Below are positions 6,239 to 12,463 of a stretch of DNA of 12,463 nt, piece by piece. Source of the DNA: Clostridiales bacterium (GTDB lineage Bacteria; Bacillota; Clostridia; Lachnospirales; WQUN01); contig JAITPB010000031.1 of the NCBI GenBank assembly GCA_031289625.1, positions 1 through 12,463 of the forward strand. The letters are read 5' to 3'. The translations under genes were made by a program, and so were the position numbers. The notes under the pieces are model-generated. The model saw nothing but the letters and a program-made list of their open reading frames with translations, did no database searches and was not told the origin of the DNA. Each line of letters opens with the position of its first letter. Position 1 is the stretch's first letter.

Positions 6239-7515
6239 ACCAGCCCTCCCTCCCCGTGAAGGATGCTTTTGCCGCTTTCCAAACAGCGGGATTCATATTC
6301 CTCCAGCGCCGTTATCCCATATATCACGCAGTTTTTGCCCAGTGAAACCCCGTCGGGAACAGAAGAATTATCGCCAATGACCGTAATGCCCGTGCTGTAA
6401 ATTTGCGGCTTGGCTTCGTTGGGAATGTTTTCGCCTTGTCCAATGACGACGCCTTCGCCCACGCGGCTGTCTTCGTCGATGATGGCGCGCTCCACAAGCG
6501 TATTGCGCCCGATACGGCAGTTTTGCATGATGATAGAGTCGCGGACCACGGCGCCTTCGTCCACAAAGACGTCAGGGCCCAGCACGGAATTGTAAACGCT
6601 GCCGTAAATTTCACAGCCTTCGGACAAAAGGCTGGCGCGCACGTCGGCGTCTGCGCCGGTGTACTGCGGCGGCTGATGATCCGCGTCCGTGTAGATCTTC
6701 CAAAAGTCGTCATAGAGATTAAAATCCGGCAGGGTTTTAATGAGATCCATATTGGCGACCCAATAACTGTCGATGGCGCCCACGTCTTTCCAATAATCGT
6801 TGAAGCGGTAAGCGTACATCACCTGCCCCTCCGCGAGCATCATAGGGATAATATGTTTTCCGAAATCGCTGTCGCTGTGAATTTTATCGTCCGCGATCAG
6901 CGCCGCGCGCAATTTGGCCCAGGAGAAAATATAAATCCCCATGGAAGCCAAGTTAGATTTGGGGCTTTGAGGCTTTTCTTCGAAATCGTAAACGCTGTCG
7001 TCTTTCCGCGTGTTCATGATGCCAAACCGGTTGGCTTCCTCCATAGGCACTTCCCGGACGGCGATGGTGGCGTCGCAGCGCTTCTTTTTATGAAAATCCA
7101 GCATTTTGGAATAATCCATTTTATAAACGTGATCGCCGGATAAAATCAAAATGTACTCGGGATTGTGCGCGTTGAGATAGTCTATGTTTTGAAAGATGGC
7201 GTTGGCCGTGCCTGTGTACCATTCGCCCTGTTCGCCTCTCACATGAGGCGCCAGAATGGTCACACCGCCGCTGCGCCTGTCTAAATCCCAGGGGATGCCG
7301 ATGCCGATGTGCCGGTTCAGCGACAGCGGTTCATACTGCGTCAGCACGCCGACAGTATCGTCGCCGGAGTTGATGCAGTTGCTCATGGGAAAGTCGATGA
7401 TTGTGTATTTGCCGCCAAAAGCCACAGCCGGTTTCGCCTTCTTGATCGTCAGAACACCGAGACGGCTGCCCTGACCGCCGGCCAGAAGCATGGCAATCAT
7501 TTCTTTTTTTTTCAT
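6235..7515 (-). CDS. glgC: Glucose-1-phosphate adenylyltransferase, catalytic subunit GlgC
   Basis: Makes ADP-glucose from glucose-1-phosphate and ATP, the committed step of bacterial glycogen synthesis. The 426-residue product carries the nucleotide loop GGQGSRL (13-19), PAVAFGGKY (29-37), the catalytic SGDHVYKMD (126-134, Asp128), FEEKP (178-182), SMGIYIF (191-197) and a C-terminal beta-helix. I place the start at ATG 7515 (MKKKEMIAMLLAGG) because GGAGG lies seven nt upstream. The frame stays open to an ATG at 7584, but the extra 23 residues do not look like the family. The gene sits behind a leader with a promoter (7676-7704) and a terminator hairpin (7585-7620). glgA, glgB and glgP are not in the window. 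Confidence 0.96.
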   Translation of the reverse strand: MKKKEMIAMLLAGGQGSRLGVLTIKKAKPAVAFGGKYTIIDFPMSNCINSGDDTVGVLTQYEPLSLNRHIGIGIPWDLDRRSGGVTILAPHVRGEQGEWYTGTANAIFQNIDYLNAHNPEYILILSGDHVYKMDYSKMLDFHKKKRCDATIAVREVPMEEANRFGIMNTRKDDSVYDFEEKPQSPKSNLASMGIYIFSWAKLRAALIADDKIHSDSDFGKHIIPMMLAEGQVMYAYRFNDYWKDVGAIDSYWVANMDLIKTLPDFNLYDDFWKIYTDADHQPPQYTGADADVRASLLSEGCEIYGSVYNSVLGPDVFVDEGAVVRDSIIMQNCRIGRNTLVERAIIDEDSRVGEGVVIGQGENIPNEAKPQIYSTGITVIGDNSSVPDGVSLGKNCVIYGITALEEYESRCLESGKSILHGEGGLV

Positions 7516-7522
7516 GCATTCG

Positions 7523-7527
7523 CCTCC
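7523..7527 (-). promoter_or_regulatory. Ribosome site that sets the glgC start
   Basis: GGAGG on the minus strand, seven nt before ATG 7515. It excludes the upstream in-frame ATG at 7584, which has no comparable site and would lie almost inside the terminator. Confidence 0.85.
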
Positions 7528-7584
7528 AAAATGGATAAATTTTATTTCGGACAAGGCACATGTGGGACTTAACATGAAAAACAC

Positions 7585-7620
7585 AAATAAAGCCCGGAAA
7601 ATTTTATTTTTCGGGCTTTT
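7585..7620 (-). terminator. Intrinsic terminator in the glnN-glgC gap, inside the predicted glgC leader
   Basis: On the minus strand AAAGCCCG pairs with CGGGCTTT, then after a mismatch AAAA pairs with TTTT around a short A-rich loop. ATTTGTGTTTTT follows. It lies 70 nt before glgC and 108 nt after the glnN stop. Because a promoter lies upstream of it (7676-7704), it may act as an attenuator of glgC, a glnN terminator, or both. Confidence 0.75.
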
Positions 7621-7622
7621 GT

Positions 7623-7664
7623 TGGCTCCTCAGGGATTCGCACCCGAGACTATCCGATTATAAT
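7623..7664 (-). other. tRNA 3'-half-like segment (relic or structured leader)
   Basis: The minus strand reads like the end of a tRNA: ATAGTC in the position of a variable loop, then CTCGGGTGCGAATCCCTGAG like a T-arm, then GAGCCA like an acceptor end with discriminator A. Compared with a real T-arm the loop is TGCGAAT rather than TTCGAAT, so the universally conserved U55 is G. The stem has one extra T, CCA is not encoded, and no matching 5' half (GGCTCC with D-arm) lies upstream. It is therefore not a working tRNA. It could be the scar of an integration or deletion at a tRNA gene. Alternatively it is a structured 5' leader: CCTCA (7668-7664) can pair with TGAGG (7632-7628), which competes with the CTCGGG/CCCTGAG pairing. 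Confidence 0.4.
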
Positions 7665-7675
7665 GAGGTGAACGC

Positions 7676-7704
7676 AGTATAACATGAAGATTCTTGAAGC
7701 GCAA
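7676..7704 (-). promoter_or_regulatory. Promoter of the glgC leader
   Basis: On the minus strand TTGCGC (7704-7699), 17 nt, then TATACT (7681-7676) preceded by TGT, an extended -10. The start would be A7669, giving about 50 nt of leader before the terminator hairpin at 7620 and 154 nt before glgC. Confidence 0.55.
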
Positions 7705-7727
7705 CCATTAATTTATTAACAATTTAT

Positions 7728-9812
7728 TTAAATCATGACGGAAAACAGCATAGCGCCATACGAGGGATACGGCCAATATTTCCCGCCGATCAGCGTCTCC
7801 AGTTCATCCACGGCCAGGCGCAGTTCCGACATGCCGGTGAATATCGTGTAGCGATAGTAAGACGCGCTTGTTAAAATATCCGCGTCGCTTTTTCTGTTCA
7901 AAATCCAGTCGTCCAATTCATCCAGCTTTTGGCCGAGCGAAACGGACAGATCGGATATTTTGGCCAGGAGATTCTCCTCCAGCGACGCCGCGTATCCGCC
8001 CAACGCTTTCTTCCGTTCGATCAGCGCGGCCAGATCAGACTCGTAAGCCAATACCGCCGGAATGATCTCCTGCTTTACCATGTCCAGCATGGTCAGCGCT
8101 TCTATATGAATGACCTTGCAATAATTCTCCAGCAAAATTTCATAGCGCGAATGGATCTCTTCTTCAGCCAGCACATTGTGCCGCGTTAAGACTTCGATGT
8201 TCTTAGGCGTGATGAACGCGGGCAGGGCTTCCACTGTGGTCTTGAGATTGGAAAGGCCTCTTTTTTCCGCCTCCACTTCCCATTCGCCCGCGTAATTGTT
8301 GCCATTGAAGATGATTCTCTTATGAGCGGTCACTGTTTCACGGATCAAGGCGCTCAAATCTTTTTGAAAATCTTCCGCTTTTTCCAGCCGGTCGGCGAAC
8401 TGGCGCAGCGATTCCGCGACGATCGCGTTGAGGACAAAATTCGGCCCGGCGATGGAAAACGAGCTGCCCAGCATACGGAATTCAAACTTGTTGCCGGTGA
8501 AGGCGAAAGGCGAGGTTCTGTTGCGGTCGGTGGTGTCTTTCGGAAAATGCGGCAGCGCTTTGGGACCGATCTCCATCTGCGTCTTCGCCTTGCCGTGATA
8601 CGCGCTGCCTTTTTCAATCGCGTCCAATATTTCCGCCAGTTCGTCGCCCACAAACATCGAAATGATGGCGGGCGGCGCTTCATTGGCGCCTAGCCTGTGA
8701 TCGTTGCCGGCGCTGGCCACGGATACGCGGAGCAAATCTTGATACTCATCTACCGCCTTAATCACCGCCGCCAGGAACAGCAGGAACTGATCGCTGGGGT
8801 TATCGTCGGGATCCAGCAAGTTGACGCCGGTATCTGTGCTGAGCGACCAATTGTTGTGTTTGCCGCTGCCGTTGACGCCGGCGAAAGGCTTTTCATGCAG
8901 CAGGCAAACCATGCCGTGTTTGGCCGCGATGGTGCGCATCAGTTCCATGGTCAGCTGGTTGTGATCTGTGCCGATATTACTGGATTCAAAAATCGGCGCC
9001 ATTTCATGCTGCGCGGGCGCTACTTCGTTGTGCTTGGTCTTGGCCGGGATGCCCAGTTTCCAAAGCTCTTCATCCAACTCTTTCATGAAAGCGGAAACCC
9101 TTGGCTTGATGGCGACAAAATAGTGATCTTCCAATTCCTGTCCTTTAGAAGGCCGCGAGCCGATCAAAGTGCGTCCCGTGTAGATCAGATCGGGGCGTTT
9201 GGCAAACACGGCCTGATCAATTAAAAAGTATTCCTGTTCAGCGCCGACCGTGGCAGTGACCCGTTTGACCTTTTGATTGCCGAAAAGTTTTAAGACGCGC
9301 ATGGCTTCTTTGTCCAGAGCGTCCATGGAGCGCAGCAGCGGTGTCTTTTTGTCCAGCGCCTCGCCGCCGTAAGAGCAGAAGGCGGTGGGGATGCACAGCG
9401 ATCCGTCTTTGATAAACGCGTAGGATGTGGGATCCCAGGCGGTATAGCCGCGCGCTTCAAACGTCGCCCGGAGGCCGCCGGAAGGGAAACTGGAAGCGTC
9501 TGGCTCGCCGCGCACCAATTCCTTGCCAGAAAATTCCATGATGGCTTTGCCGTCGGAAACGGAAATGAAGCTGTCGTGTTTTTCCGCCGTAATGCCTGTC
9601 ATAGGCTGGAACCAATGCGTAAAGTGCGTGGCGCCATGCTCTGTGGCCCAATCTTTCATCACGCTGGCGACGACATTGGCCACTTCCAATTCCAGATGTG
9701 TGGACTGCGAAATCGTTTTTTTCAGCGCGCGATAGGTATCCTTGGGGAGCCTGGCCTGCATCACGGCGTCGCTAAAGACCAAACTCCCAAACAATTCAGA
9801 AATGTTCTTCAA
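7728..9812 (-). CDS. glnN: Glutamine synthetase type III
   Basis: ATP-dependent ligation of ammonia to glutamate, the main entry of ammonia into organic nitrogen. At 694 residues it is the long GSIII form, a dodecamer distinct from the 440-470-residue GlnA. Signatures seen: THFTHWFQP (62-70), GAEQEYFLID (190-199, metal-binding glutamates), HNEVAPAQHEMAP (261-273), KPFAGVNGSGKHNNWSL (308-324), and RTSPFAFTGNKFEFRMLGS in the C-terminal catalytic half. The long helical C-terminal part typical of GSIII is present. The start is TTG at 9812, placed by GGAGGA six nt upstream and by the family's N-terminus (MKNISELFGSLVF). The gene has its own promoter (9889-9916), but a strong terminator (9833-9874) separates promoter and start, implying regulated read-through. 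No glnR- or ANTAR-type regulator gene is visible in the window. Confidence 0.96.
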   Translation of the reverse strand: MKNISELFGSLVFSDAVMQARLPKDTYRALKKTISQSTHLELEVANVVASVMKDWATEHGATHFTHWFQPMTGITAEKHDSFISVSDGKAIMEFSGKELVRGEPDASSFPSGGLRATFEARGYTAWDPTSYAFIKDGSLCIPTAFCSYGGEALDKKTPLLRSMDALDKEAMRVLKLFGNQKVKRVTATVGAEQEYFLIDQAVFAKRPDLIYTGRTLIGSRPSKGQELEDHYFVAIKPRVSAFMKELDEELWKLGIPAKTKHNEVAPAQHEMAPIFESSNIGTDHNQLTMELMRTIAAKHGMVCLLHEKPFAGVNGSGKHNNWSLSTDTGVNLLDPDDNPSDQFLLFLAAVIKAVDEYQDLLRVSVASAGNDHRLGANEAPPAIISMFVGDELAEILDAIEKGSAYHGKAKTQMEIGPKALPHFPKDTTDRNRTSPFAFTGNKFEFRMLGSSFSIAGPNFVLNAIVAESLRQFADRLEKAEDFQKDLSALIRETVTAHKRIIFNGNNYAGEWEVEAEKRGLSNLKTTVEALPAFITPKNIEVLTRHNVLAEEEIHSRYEILLENYCKVIHIEALTMLDMVKQEIIPAVLAYESDLAALIERKKALGGYAASLEENLLAKISDLSVSLGQKLDELDDWILNRKSDADILTSASYYRYTIFTGMSELRLAVDELETLIGGKYWPYPSYGAMLFSVMI

Positions 9813-9818
9813 GATAGA

Positions 9819-9824
9819 TCCTCC
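9819..9824 (-). promoter_or_regulatory. Ribosome site that sets the TTG start of glnN
   Basis: GGAGGA on the minus strand ends six nt before TTG 9812. There is no ATG at this spacing, so the weak start codon is well supported. The site lies only eight nt after the T-run of the leader terminator. Confidence 0.8.
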
Positions 9825-9832
9825 CCAGATCG

Positions 9833-9874
9833 AAAAATAAAAAAGGCGCTGTGGAGCATATCCACAGCGCCTTT
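9833..9874 (-). terminator. Strong terminator hairpin in the glnN leader
   Basis: On the minus strand AAAGGCGCTGTGGA pairs perfectly with TCCACAGCGCCTTT (14 bp, TATGC loop), followed by TTTATTTTTCG. The T-run ends about 20 nt before the TTG start of glnN. No promoter fits between hairpin and start, so every glnN transcript has to pass it. It may also end the transcript of the binding-protein gene upstream. Confidence 0.85.
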
Positions 9875-9888
9875 GCTGTTATTATACG

Positions 9889-9916
9889 AGTATAGCATTT
9901 TTTTATGAATTGTCAA
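9889..9916 (-). promoter_or_regulatory. Promoter of glnN
   Basis: On the minus strand TTGACA (9916-9911), 16 nt, then TATACT (9894-9889). The -35 begins five nt after the stop codon of the binding-protein gene. The start would be near 9882, about eight nt before the terminator hairpin. Confidence 0.65.
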
Positions 9917-9921
9917 TGCCG

Positions 9922-10707
9922 TTATACTTTGACGATGTGATTTTTTTGAACGATTTCATCAATGACGCCGTCGCTCAGCCACTGCTGAATCAATGCGTCC
10001 AGTTCCTCAGCCAAATCGATATTTTGCTGTTTGATGGCAATCCCATAGGTCTGCGGCGCGAAACGCTCCGGCAAAATAAGGCAGGAATCATCCGCGTAAC
10101 CGTTTAAAATGGAAATGTCCACACAGAAGGCGTCCACCCGCCCCGCGTCCAGCGCGTTTTTGATTTCCATCAAAGAGGGGAATTCGGAAATGAATACGGA
10201 CACGCCTGCCGCGTCCGCTTCCGACTGTATCTCTTCTTTGGCTGTCGCGGCCCATGCCAGCGGCACGCCGATGGTTCTGCCGTCCAAATCCTTTATGCCT
10301 TGGATCCCCGCGTCTTTTTTGACAAGCATACCGATCGTGTCGGTGTAGTATGGCGCCGTAAAATTATAGCTCAGTTTTCGGACTTCCGTGATCGTAAAAG
10401 TCGCGATCACCATGTCAATTTCACCGCTGTCCAAAAGAGTCCCTCGGGTCATCATGGTTACGGGGGTAAAAGAAACCTTGTTTTCATCCCCTAGGATTTC
10501 TTGCGCAATGCATCTTGCCAAGTCGATTTCCATTCCTTCATATTGATTTGTTTCCGTGTTCAGCAGACTGAAGCCCGGCACATCCTCGTTCACGCCCACT
10601 TTCAGCACGCCTGTTTTTTTGATGGCTGCGGTTCCTGATTTGGCGGCGCCACAGGCGGTCACGAGGCTCAGCGACATCACGCCGGCCCAAAAAAACAACC
10701 GTCTCAA
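9922..10707 (-). CDS. Amino-acid ABC transporter substrate-binding lipoprotein (family 3)
   Basis: An extracytoplasmic binding protein, anchored by lipid to the outer face of the membrane, that captures a polar amino acid for an ABC importer. The 261-residue product begins with a short signal peptide and a lipobox VTAC with Cys19. The mature part opens with GVLKVGVNEDVPGFS and has EGMEIDLARCIAQEI, the classic family-3 pattern, then GEIDMVIATFTITEVRK and FTAPYYTDTIGMLVKK. The start is TTG 10707 with AAGAGGGGG nine nt upstream; the next ATG (residue 11) would destroy the signal peptide. It follows gltX by 26 nt and is probably in the same operon. No permease or ATPase gene is adjacent, so it is an orphan in this window. 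The gltX-glnN setting suggests glutamate or glutamine as ligand, but that is inference. Confidence 0.9.
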   Translation of the reverse strand: MRRLFFWAGVMSLSLVTACGAAKSGTAAIKKTGVLKVGVNEDVPGFSLLNTETNQYEGMEIDLARCIAQEILGDENKVSFTPVTMMTRGTLLDSGEIDMVIATFTITEVRKLSYNFTAPYYTDTIGMLVKKDAGIQGIKDLDGRTIGVPLAWAATAKEEIQSEADAAGVSVFISEFPSLMEIKNALDAGRVDAFCVDISILNGYADDSCLILPERFAPQTYGIAIKQQNIDLAEELDALIQQWLSDGVIDEIVQKNHIVKV

Positions 10708-10716
10708 TGCATATGG

Positions 10717-10725
10717 CCCCCTCTT
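10717..10725 (-). promoter_or_regulatory. Ribosome site of the binding-protein gene, with an ATG-CAT-TGA mini-ORF
   Basis: AAGAGGGGG on the minus strand is nine nt from TTG 10707 and four nt from an ATG at 10712. That ATG opens a two-codon ORF whose TGA (10706-10704) overlaps the TTG start (TTGA). The longer spacing favours TTG, but the overlap could allow reinitiation. Confidence 0.55.
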
Positions 10726-10733
10726 GTATGTTC

Positions 10734-12170
10734 CTAGCGCGCCTTTTCCAAGAGATCAACGCCTAGGCGTATCCGGCGCAAAGTTTCCCCTTTCCCGAGC
10801 AGCGCGCATAATTCGATGGCGCCGCAGGGGGAAGACGGCTGCCCTGATAAAGCTGTCCGGATCGGCCAAAGCATCTGGCCATTTTTAACGCCCAGCTCTC
10901 CAATCAGCGCCATCAGGGCGGCGTGAATGTTTTCCCCCTGCCAGATTTCCAGAGATTCCAGCACAGGCAGGGCTTTTTGCAGATTGTCCAGAGAATTGCC
11001 CAGGCTGGTTTTCATTTTTTTATGCTCATACAGACGCTCGTCATAGGCCGGGAGAGAATCCATAAAACCGAAAAGCGTTTTGATCTCGTGGAGAAAATTG
11101 ACGCGGGTGCGCGCCATTTCCGCCGCCGCGCGCAGATCCACGCCGGGCGTTCGCACCGCTTCGCGCAGCGCCTTCAAACTCATCGCGTAGAAGGCTTCCG
11201 GATCCATCCGCTTAAAATATTCGCCGTTCATCCAGGTGAGCTTCTGTATGTCAAAGATGGAAGGCGATTTACTCAACCCAGCCGTGTCAAAGCAGTCCAC
11301 CAGTTCAGCCAGTGTGAAAATCTCACGGTTCTCCGCCGGGCTCCAGCCCAGCAGCGCGATATAGTTTACGATCGCTTCCGGTAAAAAACCCATTGCCGTC
11401 AAATCTTCAAACGACGCATCGCCTTTGCGCTTGGAAAGTTTTTCCCCGTTGGCGTTTAAAATCAATGGCAAATGAATGTAAGCCGGTACCGGCCAGCCAA
11501 ACGCCTCATAGAGCAAATTATATTTGGGCGTGGAGGAAAGGTATTCGCTGCCTCGGATGACATGGGTGATCCCCATAAGATGATCGTCCGCCACATTCGC
11601 AAAATTGTAAGTAGGCAGGCCGTCAGACTTGATTAAAATTTGGTCGTCCAATTCCCCGTTGGGAACGGTGATTTCGCCGAACACCTCATCGTGGAACGAA
11701 GTCTCGCCTTCCGGAATGATCTGCCGGATGACATAGGGCATGTTCTGAGCTAGATTTTCTTGTATGCGCTCTTTTGTGAGAGGCAGACAGCGGCGATCGT
11801 ATTTCCCGATTCCGCGATCGTCCGTCAAGGCTTCCAGCCGTTCCTTGCCGCAAAAACAATAATAGGCTTTTCCTTTTTGTATCAATTCCCTGGCCAGGCG
11901 CAAATAGATTTCTTTGCGCTCGCTCTGGATATAGGGGCCGTAAGCGCCGCCGATGTCCGGGCCTTCGTCATGCTGCAGGCCCGCCGCTTGCAGCGTGCTG
12001 TAAATCATCTCAACGGCGCCTTCCACCTGACGGTTTTGATCCGTGTCCTCAATACGCAGGATAAAACGCCCCCCGGCTTTCTTTGCGATTAAGTATTCAT
12101 AAAGCGCGGTGCGTAAATTGCCGATGTGCATATATCCGGTCGGGCTGGGCGCGAATCTTGTCCGTATCAT
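10734..12170 (-). CDS. gltX: Glutamyl-tRNA synthetase
   Basis: Class I synthetase that charges tRNA-Glu (and, in most Firmicutes, also tRNA-Gln with glutamate before amidation). The 478-residue product is of normal length. The first signature APSPTGYMHIGN (7-18) includes the HIGH-type motif HIGN; the KMSKS-type motif is KLSKR (244-248) in GEKLSKRKG. Cys105, Cys107 and Cys128 sit where bacterial GluRS binds structural zinc. The C-terminal helical anticodon-binding region is complete to the TAG at 10734. I place the start at ATG 12170 because AAGGAG (12184-12179) precedes it and the protein then starts MIRTRFAPSPTG; the in-frame codon at 12206 would overlap the upstream gene and has no ribosome site. 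It follows the DeoR-type gene by 23 nt and precedes the binding protein by 26 nt, so the three look like one operon. Confidence 0.96.
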   Translation of the reverse strand: MIRTRFAPSPTGYMHIGNLRTALYEYLIAKKAGGRFILRIEDTDQNRQVEGAVEMIYSTLQAAGLQHDEGPDIGGAYGPYIQSERKEIYLRLARELIQKGKAYYCFCGKERLEALTDDRGIGKYDRRCLPLTKERIQENLAQNMPYVIRQIIPEGETSFHDEVFGEITVPNGELDDQILIKSDGLPTYNFANVADDHLMGITHVIRGSEYLSSTPKYNLLYEAFGWPVPAYIHLPLILNANGEKLSKRKGDASFEDLTAMGFLPEAIVNYIALLGWSPAENREIFTLAELVDCFDTAGLSKSPSIFDIQKLTWMNGEYFKRMDPEAFYAMSLKALREAVRTPGVDLRAAAEMARTRVNFLHEIKTLFGFMDSLPAYDERLYEHKKMKTSLGNSLDNLQKALPVLESLEIWQGENIHAALMALIGELGVKNGQMLWPIRTALSGQPSSPCGAIELCALLGKGETLRRIRLGVDLLEKAR

Positions 12171-12178
12171 GTTGCTTT

Positions 12179-12184
12179 CTCCTT
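12179..12184 (-). promoter_or_regulatory. Ribosome site that sets the gltX start
   Basis: AAGGAG on the minus strand, eight nt before ATG 12170 and ten nt after the DeoR-type stop codon. It removes 12 residues from the longest possible frame. Confidence 0.8.
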
Positions 12185-12193
12185 CATGGCTGA

Positions 12194-12463
12194 TTACCAA
12201 ATCCATTCTATTGGCGTCCCGGCCAGAAAATTCCGCCAGTTTTCATCCGGCTTCTCGTTGGTTACAATGGCATGAAGGCGATCCAATTCCAAAAAGCGGA
12301 TAAAACTTGTGCGGTTAAATTTGTCTGCGTCCGCCATCAGGACGACTTGTTTGGCCGAGGCGGCCATGCTCTTTTTAATATCCGCTTCCTGATCGTCATA
12401 TTCGGTAATGCCGTTTTCCAAATCGATGCCTTCGCAGGTCAAAAAAGTTTTGTCCACATGAAA
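12194..12463 (-). CDS. DeoR-family transcriptional regulator, C-terminal part (5' end outside window)
   Basis: The frame enters from the right edge and ends at TAA 12194-12196, giving 89 residues. They match the end of the DeoR-family sensor domain (DeoRC): FHVDKTFLTCEGIDLENG, then EADIKKSMAASAKQVVLMAD, DADKFNRTSFIRF and LHAIVTNEKP, the family's usual order of the sugar-phosphate-binding fold. The N-terminal helix-turn-helix lies outside the window. GTG at 12457 is not a true start, since the two codons before it (Phe, His) continue the family pattern. DeoR proteins usually repress sugar or nucleoside genes in response to a phosphorylated sugar; the target here cannot be read from the window. 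Its position 23 nt before gltX is unusual. Confidence 0.85.
   Translation of the reverse strand, partial: FHVDKTFLTCEGIDLENGITEYDDQEADIKKSMAASAKQVVLMADADKFNRTSFIRFLELDRLHAIVTNEKPDENWRNFLAGTPIEWIW

Noticed and set aside
6403..7143. 246-codon plus-strand ORF within glgC
   Set aside because: It is antisense to a complete, well-conserved glgC; long antisense frames are common in this codon usage.
7623..7664. Functional tRNA gene
   Set aside because: No 5' half, no anticodon stem pairing, U55 replaced by G, extra base in the T-stem.
8697..9224. 175-codon plus-strand ORF within glnN
   Set aside because: It is a shadow of glnN with no recognisable domain.
12171..12193. T-box riboswitch before gltX
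   Set aside because: Only 23 nt separate gltX from the gene before it, and no AGGGTGG-type T-box sequence is present.

Overview
The window looks like chromosomal DNA of a low-to-mid GC Firmicute, most likely a clostridial relative. This rests on consensus sigma-A promoters, strong GGAGG ribosome sites, frequent TTG starts, the paired GlgC/GlgD form of ADP-glucose pyrophosphorylase, a type III glutamine synthetase and the tilS-hpt pair. I cannot name the genus from sequence alone. Nearly all of it is housekeeping DNA with short, information-rich gaps between genes.

Layout. 1-375 (minus) is the 5' part of a repeat-rich protein that leaves the window still open; it has a near-perfect promoter at 474-502. 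gpsA (minus) and tilS-hpt (plus) diverge from a 110-bp gap holding two back-to-back promoters. After hpt the usual ftsH is absent; instead there is a decayed fragment of a copper amine oxidase-like stalk domain and an Rpn-type PD-(D/E)XK nuclease gene. Converging on that gene is glgC-glgD (minus), translationally coupled and ended by two abutting hairpins. Further right, all on the minus strand, are a DeoR-type regulator (C-terminal part), gltX, a lipoprotein amino-acid-binding protein and glnN.

How the genes work together. GlgC/GlgD make ADP-glucose for glycogen. GltX, the binding protein and GlnN form a glutamate/glutamine-themed run: charging of tRNA-Glu, capture of an amino acid, and synthesis of glutamine. 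GpsA supplies glycerol-3-phosphate for lipids, TilS modifies tRNA-Ile2 and Hpt salvages purines.

The most interesting signals are in the leaders of glnN and glgC. Each has a good promoter followed by a strong intrinsic terminator before the start codon, so expression must pass a terminator. The glgC leader also carries a tRNA 3'-half-like segment (7623-7664) that matches no riboswitch class I can recall. The unrecognised proline/glutamate/arginine repeat protein at the left edge is the other candidate for something undescribed.
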